27,210 nucleotides of DNA from a virus. The stretch lies in IMG/VR virus record IMGVR_UViG_3300032285_000144, positions 1 through 27,210 of that record. One strand, given 5' to 3'. Positions 7,688 to 15,571 of this stretch are shown one piece after another. Position 1 is the stretch's first letter, and each line of letters begins with the position of its first letter. Made by a program: the position numbers and the translations under genes. A model generated the notes under the pieces. That model did not search any database and was not told the DNA's origin. It saw only the letters and a list, made by a program, of their open reading frames with translations.

Positions 7688-9478
7688 ATGGCAGGATATT
7701 CAATATACAGATACAACGGGTCCTTATTAGCAGAGGTTCCTGACGGTACCATTGAAACCTCCAGTACTGATTTAAAGCTGATTGGTAAAAACTATCCAGG
7801 GTATGGCACAGCTGAAAACGAAAATTTTGTACATCTTTTAGAAAACTTTCGCAGCGAAACACAACCTCGTAGACCGATCATAGGTCAACTGTGGTTTGAT
7901 GAAAGCACAAACAAAATAAAATTCCGTGATCACTATTCATCGTGGCGCACACTGTCTATTACAGACACTGGTATTACAAAACCGACAGGCCTAACCACAA
8001 TAGATAAAGGTAATCTATGGTTTGATGAAGACCGCAAGCAGATTAACGTATGGGACGGAACTGATTATGTATTGATCGGTCCTGAGAATGCTCCTACGTT
8101 TGCTGAAACAAGACTTCGCTCTGTTACTATTCGAGATGATGGCAACACAGCACATCCAATTATCAAAGTAGTAGAAAACGGATCAGTAATAGCTGTATGG
8201 TCTCCTGATGATTTCGCAGTAGGTTCTATTGATACTACTCTAGGTGCTGGATTTACATATATCCACAAAGGTCTAACTCTAATTGATACACCATCGGATG
8301 GAGTAACAACCAGTAGTTATAGATTCTGGGGCACAGCAACTAACGCAGTTAAATTAGGCGGTCACCCATTGTCAGACTTTGTGCTGAGAGGATCAAGCGG
8401 ATCTACATTTGACGACTATGGATTTACTGTAGGTAACGATTCCGATATACGTATTTTTGTAGAAGATACAAATAAGCCAGTGATATCAAACCAACTAGGT
8501 ACTACATTACGACTACGAGTCACTGTAGGAACAACTAAAAATGATATCGGTATACTATCTGCTTCTGGAATGTCACCAGGCCTAGATAATTCCTATGACA
8601 TTGGCGACGTAACTCATAGATATAGAAACATCTATGGAGCAAATATATTTGGCGGAGTAGTAGGAACGCTTAAAGGAAATATGTATGCTTCAGATTCTAG
8701 TCTACTCATCGACGGTACGACCAAGAGTTTTAGTGGAACCACAATAGGAACACACCAAGGTAACTTGGCAGCAACTGACGGCGCACCTATTTTTGATGGA
8801 TTGACTAAAGCATTAACTGTAAATTCTGTAACATCTACTACTATGAACGCTAACAGTTTAACTTTAGTAGATAAACTGATTGGTAATGTCAAAGGTAGCA
8901 TATACGCCAACGATGAAACTATAGCATATAACTCAGGTACTAAAACATTTACAGGAAATCTAGTAGGTAATGCCGATACAGCTTCTAGATTAGTTTCTGG
9001 CAAATACATCAATGGTGTGTTCTTTGACGGGTCGACTAACATTGATGTTAATGATCCGCTAGCTGTAGCAAAATCAGGCAGTGTTATGAGTGGATTTTTA
9101 ACATTATCAGGAGATCCTACAGCACCAGGCCATGCTGCTACTAAGCTGTATGTTGATAACAAATTAAAAACACAGCCGATATTCTTTAGTATTGACACTA
9201 AAGGACTTGATACAACTGGCACTGGAACAGGATCAGTGGTTGCGTTGATGAACGAACTAGCTCCGGTAGGCAACTTTTTGCCAGGAACATTAGCGCATAT
9301 TACTAGCACTATACAAAATATTCAATCAACAGTGGCTCTTTCAACAGGCCGTTGGATCTCTATTACCTATGTAAGCAATGTCACAGTCACAACAACGCAA
9401 CTTAATCCAACTAGAAACAATCTGTTAATTTATAGAGTTAATTCTTCAGGCACGAGTTGGGAATATGTCTCAGGTTAA
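7688..9478 (+). CDS. Tail fibre-like protein 4, 'IAPV'-type C-terminus (596 aa)
   Basis: Shared N-terminal module: 'GKNYPGYGTAENENFVHLLE', 'GQLWFDESTNKIKF', 'GNLWFDEDRKQINVWDG', 'LIGP'. The similarity to fibre 5 continues beyond the module, through an 'HPIIKVVENG' segment and 'YRFWGTATNAVKLGGHPLSDF' (in fibre 5 'FRFWGTASNAEKLGG'), so fibres 4 and 5 are the closest pair over their first 230 residues. The shaft has 'GNMYASDSSLLIDG' and 'GSIYANDETIAYNSG' repeats. The tip (about 496-596) matches fibre 2 in pattern: 'SIDTKGLDTTG', 'MNELAPVGNFLPGTLAHIT', then a beta-rich end. Its last 14 bases overlap the next gene. Probably a virion fibre; the tip family is unknown to me. Confidence 0.82.
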   Translation: MAGYSIYRYNGSLLAEVPDGTIETSSTDLKLIGKNYPGYGTAENENFVHLLENFRSETQPRRPIIGQLWFDESTNKIKFRDHYSSWRTLSITDTGITKPTGLTTIDKGNLWFDEDRKQINVWDGTDYVLIGPENAPTFAETRLRSVTIRDDGNTAHPIIKVVENGSVIAVWSPDDFAVGSIDTTLGAGFTYIHKGLTLIDTPSDGVTTSSYRFWGTATNAVKLGGHPLSDFVLRGSSGSTFDDYGFTVGNDSDIRIFVEDTNKPVISNQLGTTLRLRVTVGTTKNDIGILSASGMSPGLDNSYDIGDVTHRYRNIYGANIFGGVVGTLKGNMYASDSSLLIDGTTKSFSGTTIGTHQGNLAATDGAPIFDGLTKALTVNSVTSTTMNANSLTLVDKLIGNVKGSIYANDETIAYNSGTKTFTGNLVGNADTASRLVSGKYINGVFFDGSTNIDVNDPLAVAKSGSVMSGFLTLSGDPTAPGHAATKLYVDNKLKTQPIFFSIDTKGLDTTGTGTGSVVALMNELAPVGNFLPGTLAHITSTIQNIQSTVALSTGRWISITYVSNVTVTTTQLNPTRNNLLIYRVNSSGTSWEYVSG

Positions 9479-9959
9479 TCTAGTGAAAAACTATCTATCA
9501 AACTATAACGAAGTTATAGAGCTAGCTGAAAAACATAGAGACAAGTTCTCGGTTAGAGCACCTAATGAGAAACACAATTTTGTTTCGCATTATGGAGACA
9601 GCAAGCTCAAGAGCTTGTTTTCGTTTGATATGGATCAGGAATTACAAGATGCTATTTTTAAAACCATACCTGATGATCGTAGATTTGTAACTAGTTATAC
9701 GATTAACAGATATGATCCGGGTGATTATCTTTTAAGGCACCGAGATCATGTTGGCGGATATTGGAAATTTAAACTGATATTCTTGCGCAGTGATCGTCCG
9801 CACTTTAAATGGTATGATGATCAAGGCGATGGTTTTGTAGTTGAAGAAGAACAGGGTGCGTTACTTGAAATGCCTATACATATAGAGCACGAAGTAACAG
9901 AGATAGAACAAGACGAACAGCCCAAATATAGCTTAGTGCTAGCATGGGGAAGGATTTAA
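9465..9959 (+). CDS. 2OG-Fe(II) oxygenase (prolyl-hydroxylase-like), 164 aa
   Basis: The protein has the layout of a small 2-oxoglutarate/Fe(II) dioxygenase. 'NRYDPGDYLLRHRDHVGG' carries the iron-binding HxD (H92, D94). A strand-rich core follows ('FKLIFLRSDRP', 'FVVEEEQGALLEMP'), then the distal histidine in 'IHIEHEVTEI' (H142) and an end 'KYSLVLAWG', where Lys rather than the usual Arg would meet the 2OG carboxylate. Such enzymes hydroxylate proteins, nucleic acids or small molecules; the substrate cannot be read from sequence. The gene overlaps fibre 4 by 14 bases and has only a weak ribosome site, so it is probably translationally coupled to the fibre. That placement suggests a virion or surface substrate, but this is inference. 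Confidence 0.75.
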   Translation: MSQVNLVKNYLSNYNEVIELAEKHRDKFSVRAPNEKHNFVSHYGDSKLKSLFSFDMDQELQDAIFKTIPDDRRFVTSYTINRYDPGDYLLRHRDHVGGYWKFKLIFLRSDRPHFKWYDDQGDGFVVEEEQGALLEMPIHIEHEVTEIEQDEQPKYSLVLAWGRI

Positions 9960-9960
9960 T

Positions 9961-10431
9961 ATGGCAAAAGTAACTAGAAATTTATTATTCATTAAAGATT
10001 CAGGTGTGTTAATTGGGGAGATTCCAGCAGATGCTGATAACTCCAGTTTCAATCTAGACAAGTTTGTAGTCAAATCGGTAGAAATAGATCACGAAGAAGG
10101 TGAGTACTGGTACGGTGATTATACTACTGGTGAGATTCGTGCTAGAACAGACAAGCCATTGATTACAGAATCTTTTGTCAAGTATAACACCAACGCAGAG
10201 ATCTTAACCGCATATCCTTTACATACGCAGATCAACATATTGATTGATATGTTAGACAAAAATGCCACAGTAAAGACTGACGAATTTATAGCATTCAAGG
10301 ACTATCTTGATGCTGCTAGAGCAAATCACGCAGAACAAGTAAACGCATATGCTTCAAATCCAGCGGCTTATACATGGATTTCAGCAGAAGAAGAAAAAGA
10401 TATCATAGAAAAGAAGCAGAAATTCGCTTAA
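9961..10431 (+). CDS. Unknown protein between fibres 4 and 5 (156 aa)
   Basis: I do not recognise a named family. The first half looks beta-rich ('LLFIKDSGVLIGEIP', 'EYWYGDYTTGEIRA'). The second half is helical and charged ('YPLHTQINILIDMLD', 'FKDYLDAARANHAEQ', 'ISAEEEKDIIEKKQKF'). A 'YPLHxQxNxL' helix followed by a Lys/Glu-rich tail is seen in some phage proteins encoded next to tail fibres, including assembly helpers, so a fibre-assembly or fibre-partner role is possible but unproven. The start is well supported by GGAAGGAT 6 bases upstream, and the ATG follows the oxygenase stop after one base. Likely one transcript with fibre 4 and the oxygenase. Confidence 0.65.
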   Translation: MAKVTRNLLFIKDSGVLIGEIPADADNSSFNLDKFVVKSVEIDHEEGEYWYGDYTTGEIRARTDKPLITESFVKYNTNAEILTAYPLHTQINILIDMLDKNATVKTDEFIAFKDYLDAARANHAEQVNAYASNPAAYTWISAEEEKDIIEKKQKFA

Positions 10432-10440
10432 AAGTCTATG

Positions 10441-10448
10441 GATAAATA
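10441..10448 (+). promoter_or_regulatory. T4-type late promoter-like box (GATAAATA)
   Basis: The box matches TATAAATA at 7 of 8 positions. It lies in the 35-base gap before fibre 5, with 18 bases to the ATG. The position would place a late transcript start just upstream of the GGAACG ribosome-site region. This is the best-placed late promoter candidate in the + strand block. Confidence 0.45.
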
Positions 10449-10466
10449 TAACAAACTGGAACGAAA

Positions 10467-12266
10467 ATGACGTATAGAGTAGACAGATATAACGGAACTT
10501 TCTTAACTAATGTAGCCGACGGCTCCATTGATACATCTACGGACATTAAATTCGTAGGTAAAAATTATACTGGCTACGGACAAGTCCAGAACGAGAATTT
10601 TTTATATCTTTTAGAAAATTTTGCTAATACAGTAGCACCATCGAAGCCTGTTAGCGGACAAATTTGGTACGATTCTAGTATCAAAAAACTGAAATTTTAC
10701 GATGGTACAAAATTCAAAGCAGCTAGTGGAGCAGAAATTGCTTCTAGTCCTCCGGCAGGACTAGCACAGGGTGATCTTTGGTTTGATACTAACACTAACC
10801 AATTGTCAGCATGGAACGGTTCTAGCTTTGTATTGATTGGACCGCAAAGCGCACCAGGTTTTGGTACATCGCAGATTGTTACACAGGTTGTTAAAGACAT
10901 TAACAACACATCACACGTTATTTTGAAATCTGTTGTTGCTGGCGTAACGACAGCTATATTCAGCAATGACCCCGATTTTACTCTTTCTTCTACAAACAGT
11001 ATCGCAGGTTTTTCTGAAACAGGGCGTCAAGTTAAGAAAGGTATTACACTAAATTCTGTTAGTGATACTGGCGTAAGCGATTCAAGCGGATTTAGATTCT
11101 GGGGTACAGCTAGTAACGCTGAAAAACTCGGCGGCCACCCTATTGAAGACTTTATTAGAAGTACTGGCGGATCAGCACAGCAATTTACAGGATCTGATCC
11201 TGTATCATTCTCGGGTGCTGGTTTAACTGTTGGTCTAGGTGATCTTACTGTAAGAAAAGATCTACGTATCTATATCAATACAGCTAACGAACCAACTATA
11301 GAAAACCAAAATAACGGTATTATCAAATTCCGTATCAGCAACGCTGCGTCTACGACTGACAGAGATGACATGATGATATTGAGCAGAGCTCAATATGATC
11401 CTGCCGATGCTACAACAACAAAAGCCATATTCCCTAATCAAACTGAAGTGATAAACCTTGGTGCTGCTACTAGACATTGGAAGTCTATATGGGCAAAAAA
11501 CATCTATGGAAATTTAACTGGAAATGTAACTGGTGATACTACTGGTATACATACTGGCGGAATCAAAGCAGATAATGGCGGAGTGGCGTATAACTCAGCA
11601 TCACGAACATTTACAGCAGACTTGTTTATTGGATCATTCCAAGGGCCTTTATCAGGTCAAGCAAGTTCGGCGGTTACAGCAAGTAAGTTAGCCACATATG
11701 ACCCAGTTGACAATTACAATCCTGGTGTTATTACTATTCCAGTTAGATCTGCTGCTGGTACTATCAAAGCAGTATTCTTTGATGGTCAGTCAAACGACAC
11801 TAGATCAGTGAACGGACGTCAAGCATCTGCTTCAACAGTTCCAGACACACTGGTAATACGAACAGTGGGCGGTGATATAAATGGCAGATTCTTTAATGGA
11901 ACGGCCACATCTGCTAGATATGCTGATTTGGCTGAGATATATAAGACTGATAAAGAATATGAAGTAGGCACAGTAGTTTCTGTGGGCGGCGAGTTCGAAG
12001 TAACAGCGTGTTCTAAAAAAGAAAGAGCTATAGGTGCTATATCGGCTAATCCTGCGTACCTAATGAATAAAGACGCAGAAGGTCAAGCAGTAGCATTAAA
12101 AGGTAGAGTTCCTGTGAAAGTGATAGGTATAGTAACAAAAGGTGACGGATTAGTAGCAGCCGATGACGGATATGCTAAGTCAGGTAACGGACCTTTGCGT
12201 TTTGCTATAGCATTAGAAAACCACAATTCGGAAGCCACTGGCATTATCGAAGCAATTATATTATAA
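10467..12266 (+). CDS. Tail fibre-like protein 5, 'ADLAE'-type C-terminus (599 aa)
   Basis: Fifth paralogue, with the full N-terminal module ('GKNYTGYGQVQNENFLYLLE', 'GQIWYDSSIKKLKFYDG', 'GDLWFDTNTNQLSAWNG', 'LIGP') and the 'FRFWGTASNAEKLGGHPIED' segment shared with fibre 4. A short 'GNLTGNVTGDTTG' linker precedes the tip. The last 115 residues (about 486-599) are of another type: 'YADLAEIYKTDKEYEVGTVV', 'RAIGAISANPAYLMN' and 'ALKGRVPVKVIGIVTKGD'. I recognise this as a common C-terminal module of marine phage fibres, reminiscent of C-terminal domains that can cleave themselves or act as assembly chaperones (Peptidase_G2-like). Whether this one cleaves cannot be judged from sequence. Probable host-recognition fibre with its own promoter-like box. 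Confidence 0.83.
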   Translation: MTYRVDRYNGTFLTNVADGSIDTSTDIKFVGKNYTGYGQVQNENFLYLLENFANTVAPSKPVSGQIWYDSSIKKLKFYDGTKFKAASGAEIASSPPAGLAQGDLWFDTNTNQLSAWNGSSFVLIGPQSAPGFGTSQIVTQVVKDINNTSHVILKSVVAGVTTAIFSNDPDFTLSSTNSIAGFSETGRQVKKGITLNSVSDTGVSDSSGFRFWGTASNAEKLGGHPIEDFIRSTGGSAQQFTGSDPVSFSGAGLTVGLGDLTVRKDLRIYINTANEPTIENQNNGIIKFRISNAASTTDRDDMMILSRAQYDPADATTTKAIFPNQTEVINLGAATRHWKSIWAKNIYGNLTGNVTGDTTGIHTGGIKADNGGVAYNSASRTFTADLFIGSFQGPLSGQASSAVTASKLATYDPVDNYNPGVITIPVRSAAGTIKAVFFDGQSNDTRSVNGRQASASTVPDTLVIRTVGGDINGRFFNGTATSARYADLAEIYKTDKEYEVGTVVSVGGEFEVTACSKKERAIGAISANPAYLMNKDAEGQAVALKGRVPVKVIGIVTKGDGLVAADDGYAKSGNGPLRFAIALENHNSEATGIIEAIIL

Positions 12267-12276
12267 GGAATAGAAC

Positions 12277-13491
12277 ATGGCAGCACAAGGCGGAGATCCG
12301 GTCAGATACAGCGACTATAACGCATTATATACCACAATTAACTCAATAGTCGGGCCATTACAACAAACTGCCCCGGGAGTTTATGTTAAAGGTACAGGAT
12401 ATGGAGTACCTAACTCAAGTCTCTCATCTTTACAATATCCTTTTGTTAGGACAATATCTAACATCTCCAATACAAATCCAGCGCAAGTTACGACTTCTCT
12501 TCCGCACAATTTAGTGTCAGGCGAAAAGATTTATATCGACGGCATCACAAATCCGACTTGGTCTACAACAGCTATTAGCGGAAACTATTTTGTAGTTGAT
12601 CAAGTTTTAAGTACAACAGTTTTTAGCTTGCTGAACGTTGATACTAGAGTCAGTCAAGGATATCCAGCATGGGCGGGCGCAGGTAACGTTTCGCAATATG
12701 TTATTTCAGCTAATCAATTTAACAATCTAAGAGCAGATTTGGCTCTAGCATATACTCACGTATATGGCGCAGCCCCTAGTGCTACTACATTGCCGATTCC
12801 TACTAGGAATTCATTGATCCAGTATTCTGTTTACCTGCCATACTATAACACAGTAACGGCAGTTAATTCTAACAAACTAGTATGTCAAGAAACAACAGTT
12901 TATGGTTGGCCAACAACGCCACAAAGGAATGGATCTTCTGCTCCATTTGGTAACGGTAGTATGTTTGTTGACTTTACACTTGAGTGGCCAACTGCCTATG
13001 ACTTTGTACAGTATTTTAACACAGGATCTTATTTTGGGTTCGCTTCAGTAGTTGATCAGACTGGTAACGGCCCATCAAACTCGGCAGCTGAAAATGCGGA
13101 TTGGTTAGATTTAAACAACAAGATGTTTCCTATGAACTATGGTGCTTATAACAAAGCAACTATGGGATACACTGATTCTTCTAAGTGGTCACCTCAAGGA
13201 GCATACGATGCTAGTTTATCAGGATTGACACAGGTACAACAGGTACAATCAACAACAGCCAACTATACTAGCAACACTATCACAATGAGACACAGGGCAT
13301 TGAGTGATAGAAAGTTACAGATACAGTTTGAATACTATAATGGACATAGCAACGGATTCTCGCCATACGTGACATCTAGATTTACATTTACGCTGACGTT
13401 CTATTATTCATACGCTAGCATTAACTTAAATCAAACGCCATTTACTTCTCCGGGAATCCAAGTAAACTTTACTAAATCGTTCTCTGCTTAA
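12277..13491 (+). CDS. Putative virion structural protein (404 aa)
   Basis: Two similar helical segments, 'YSDYNALYTTINSIVGPL' near residue 11 and 'ANQFNNLRADLALAYTHVYG' near 145, flank a beta-rich domain that includes 'SNTNPAQVTTSLPHNLVSGE'. The remainder is Tyr/Asn/Ser/Thr-rich with many aromatic residues and ends in beta-type 'RFTFTLTFYYSYASINLNQT'. There is no membrane helix and no catalytic motif. It does not carry the fibre N-terminal module. Location right after the fibres and composition suggest a virion surface protein or fibre-associated adhesin. SD AAGGAA lies 6 bases before the ATG. It is the last gene before a strong hairpin, so it probably ends the fibre transcription unit. Confidence 0.7.
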   Translation: MAAQGGDPVRYSDYNALYTTINSIVGPLQQTAPGVYVKGTGYGVPNSSLSSLQYPFVRTISNISNTNPAQVTTSLPHNLVSGEKIYIDGITNPTWSTTAISGNYFVVDQVLSTTVFSLLNVDTRVSQGYPAWAGAGNVSQYVISANQFNNLRADLALAYTHVYGAAPSATTLPIPTRNSLIQYSVYLPYYNTVTAVNSNKLVCQETTVYGWPTTPQRNGSSAPFGNGSMFVDFTLEWPTAYDFVQYFNTGSYFGFASVVDQTGNGPSNSAAENADWLDLNNKMFPMNYGAYNKATMGYTDSSKWSPQGAYDASLSGLTQVQQVQSTTANYTSNTITMRHRALSDRKLQIQFEYYNGHSNGFSPYVTSRFTFTLTFYYSYASINLNQTPFTSPGIQVNFTKSFSA

Positions 13492-13512
13492 CCAAGAATA
13501 CTGGTCTTACTA

Positions 13513-13545
13513 AAACCCTTAGCATAAGTATCATGCTAGGGGTTT
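13513..13545 (+). terminator. 13-bp hairpin at end of fibre block; possible terminator or ribosome-site hairpin
   Basis: AAACCCTTAGCAT pairs with ATGCTAGGGGTTT: 12 Watson-Crick pairs and one G-U, with a 7-base loop AAGTATC. It lies 21 bases after the stop of the 404-aa gene. The trailing sequence is CTTATG rather than a clean T-run, so it is an imperfect intrinsic terminator. Its 3' arm holds AGGGG, the only ribosome-site candidate for the ATG at 13549, so the hairpin could also mask that start. A 6/8 late-promoter-like CATAAGTA spans the loop (13523-13530). Confidence 0.6.
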
Positions 13546-13548
13546 CTT

Positions 13549-13908
13549 ATGAATGATAATCTAAAACAAGCCATAGACTTTTCCAACAAAATGCTATCTA
13601 TAAAGGTACAAAAGCAGTATCTTAAAGAGAAGTTTTCTGCTGATACCACATACGGCTATGGCGGCGGTATATTTAAAATAGACACACATCTGTTGTTGTT
13701 TATTGAATCTTTGGTAAATCAAAAAAGAATCGAAGATGTAATATTGTTAGATTCTAATCAAAACCCTATTGTAGTAAACGATCTAGTGGAATTCCAAAAA
13801 GAGATAGTTAACAAATACTGGTCTGCGGTAGGATTTTATCAGGCAGGTTACGAAGATCTCAAAAAAAGAAAAACAGATTCTGTAAGATTGGCTTTACCTA
13901 AGATATGA
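13549..13908 (+). CDS. Small conserved-looking phage protein of unknown function (119 aa)
   Basis: Unrecognised by name. The first half is helical and basic ('LKQAIDFSNKMLSIKVQKQY'), followed by 'GYGGGIFKIDTHLLLFIESL', a hydrophobic strand 'VILLDSNQNPIVVND' and a C-terminal helix with Tyr and Lys. This resembles short proteins found among late genes of marine T4-like phages, possibly virion-related, but I cannot assign a role. It is the first gene of the overlapping cassette; its stop overlaps the next ATG (ATGA). The ribosome site AGGGG, 7 bases upstream, is buried in the 3' arm of the 13513-13545 hairpin, so translation may be controlled by RNA folding. An internal ATG at codon 15 is a less likely start. 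Confidence 0.65.
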   Translation: MNDNLKQAIDFSNKMLSIKVQKQYLKEKFSADTTYGYGGGIFKIDTHLLLFIESLVNQKRIEDVILLDSNQNPIVVNDLVEFQKEIVNKYWSAVGFYQAGYEDLKKRKTDSVRLALPKI

Positions 13909-14717
13909 AAAAAGGTGCTTTGATATTCGCGCACAATAATGATGATATTGATTATGTGCGATTAGCAACTATATCAGCGAAATTGATATTGAAAAATATG
14001 TCAGTTCCTGTTTCGCTGATCACTGATCAGCCTAGCTTAGATTCAACTGCATCAGATTGTTCTATTTTTGACCAAGTGATACTTGTTGATGCTCCTCCCA
14101 AAAATCATTACAGACATTTAGAAAACAAGACTCAACTATTTTTAAATTCTACAAGACATGATGCCTGGAAGCTAACACCTTATGATAGGACTTTGTTAAT
14201 AGATTCTGACGTATTGATAATGAACGATCAATATGGAAATTATTGGGATGTTGACGAAGATTTCCTAATATGCGAATCTATGATTAACTTATCATCGATA
14301 GAACTAGCAGCAGATGAACAACGTGTTTCGGATAAATCGTTGAGGTTGAGTTGGGCTACTGCTGTTATGTTTACCAAGAACAGTTACACTAAAATGATTT
14401 TTGACACCGTGACTTACGTTCAAAATGAATATCGATACATCTCAGATGTCTATGAATTTCCTATGAGACATTTTAGAAACGATATCGCATTTTCTGTGTC
14501 TAATCATATAGTCAATGGTTTCCAACAATCTGATAATTTTTTGCCTCCTATGCTTTGGGCATCATCTAAAGACAGCTTGTTAGAAGTTGATGGCTCGCTG
14601 TATTTTTCTGTTGATAATGACGGAACTAAAGGCATAGTTAAAGTATCTGGAGTTAATCTTCATATTATGAACAAGTCAGATATTTTAAAATTTGAAACTG
14701 AGATACTCGCACTATGA
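13905..14717 (+). CDS. Glycosyltransferase-like protein A (GT-A fold, DxD), 270 aa
   Basis: It starts with an alternating beta-alpha pattern ('KKGALIFAHNND', 'VRLATISAKLIL', 'VPVSLITDQ') typical of a nucleotide-sugar-binding Rossmann half. At residues 97-103 'LLIDSDVLI' carries the metal-binding DSD (100-102) expected of GT-A enzymes. 'ATAVMFTKNS' near 151 fits the second half of the fold. The family would transfer a sugar from a nucleotide donor; neither donor nor acceptor can be inferred. It overlaps both neighbours by ATGA junctions and is related in layout to the next gene ('YTVCLDADMLF'). It might modify virion proteins, phage DNA or host glycans. No membrane segment, so cytoplasmic. The GT class is well supported by fold features, the precise family is not. 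Confidence 0.65.
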   Translation: MKKGALIFAHNNDDIDYVRLATISAKLILKNMSVPVSLITDQPSLDSTASDCSIFDQVILVDAPPKNHYRHLENKTQLFLNSTRHDAWKLTPYDRTLLIDSDVLIMNDQYGNYWDVDEDFLICESMINLSSIELAADEQRVSDKSLRLSWATAVMFTKNSYTKMIFDTVTYVQNEYRYISDVYEFPMRHFRNDIAFSVSNHIVNGFQQSDNFLPPMLWASSKDSLLEVDGSLYFSVDNDGTKGIVKVSGVNLHIMNKSDILKFETEILAL

Positions 14718-15571
14718 GAGATTTTGGCTATCTGATAGTTATTTCTAAAGACAAGAACAATCAGAATCTGTATCATCAGATGGCTTATCTGTTGGCGTTA
14801 TCTATTAAACGTACACAAAAATCTGGATACGATAAAGTAGCTGTAGTAACTGATGATGAAGAAACACTAACTTTATTAAGAGCAACTCCTGTTATTGATC
14901 GAGTGATTTTTTGGAATGAAAAACAGCATTGGGATGGTAGATCTTGGATGGACAAATTAAGTCCTTGGAGATACACTGTATGCCTAGACGCTGATATGCT
15001 GTTCACTAGAGATTACAGCCATTGGATTGACTATTTCAAAAGCAACTGCGAATTATACATAGCACCAAAGGCTTATACATTTAGGGGCGAAGTTGTAGAA
15101 TCTGATTTCTACAGGAAAACGTTTACAGCCAACGATCTACCTAATCTATATTCTGCTTATACATGGTTTGATAAAGAATCATTAATGGTAGAAAATTTCT
15201 TTAATCTAGGAAGATATATAATAGAGAACCCTACAGAATTCAAAAATCTTTACCTTGATAAAGATGTACCTAAGGTCCTTGGAACTGATGAAGCATTTGC
15301 TCTATCAGCAAAAATTTTAGATATAGAAGATGAAATATCTTATGAACTAGAATTTCCGAGATTTGTACATATGAAGCCTGCTATACAAGGCTTTACTAGA
15401 CAGGTAAAGAATACTGGTTCTGAAGTAGGCTATCATTTTGATAAAAAGAATAATTTTAAGATAGGAACATTTGCGCAGACTGACATAGTACATTACGCAC
15501 AGAAAGATCTTAATATGTTTGAAATGATGCTTAACTACCAAAACTTAATGATGGAGAATTTTAAAAAATGA
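14714..15571 (+). CDS. Glycosyltransferase-like protein B (GT-A fold, DxD), 285 aa
   Basis: Beta-alpha start 'FGYLIVISKDKNNQNLY', 'MAYLLALSIKRTQ', 'YDKVAVVTDDEET', then 'SPWRYTVCLDADMLFTRDYS' with DAD at 92-94. Later 'YSAYTWFDKES' and 'FFNLGRYI' near 160-175 and 'LGTDEAFALSAKIL' near 210 look like the acceptor half of a GT-A enzyme. The 'TDEAFALS' motif resembles the 'D-E/Q' region of GT-A enzymes that act after donor binding. Both ends overlap neighbours by ATGA, so the protein is probably made in step with protein A and they may work in sequence. Cytoplasmic, no signal peptide. Substrates are unknown. Confidence 0.65.
   Translation: MRDFGYLIVISKDKNNQNLYHQMAYLLALSIKRTQKSGYDKVAVVTDDEETLTLLRATPVIDRVIFWNEKQHWDGRSWMDKLSPWRYTVCLDADMLFTRDYSHWIDYFKSNCELYIAPKAYTFRGEVVESDFYRKTFTANDLPNLYSAYTWFDKESLMVENFFNLGRYIIENPTEFKNLYLDKDVPKVLGTDEAFALSAKILDIEDEISYELEFPRFVHMKPAIQGFTRQVKNTGSEVGYHFDKKNNFKIGTFAQTDIVHYAQKDLNMFEMMLNYQNLMMENFKK

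Noticed and set aside
8632-9309. 225-codon open frame antisense to fibre 4
   Set aside because: It lies wholly inside a well-supported fibre gene, has no ribosome site or recognisable domain, and its Val/Pro/Leu/Ser-rich composition is what the reverse of Thr/Asn/Gly-rich coding DNA gives.
1620-13491. Diversity-generating retroelement acting on the fibre tips
   Set aside because: No reverse transcriptase, template repeat or matching variable repeat is visible in the window. Tail-collar domains alone are not evidence.
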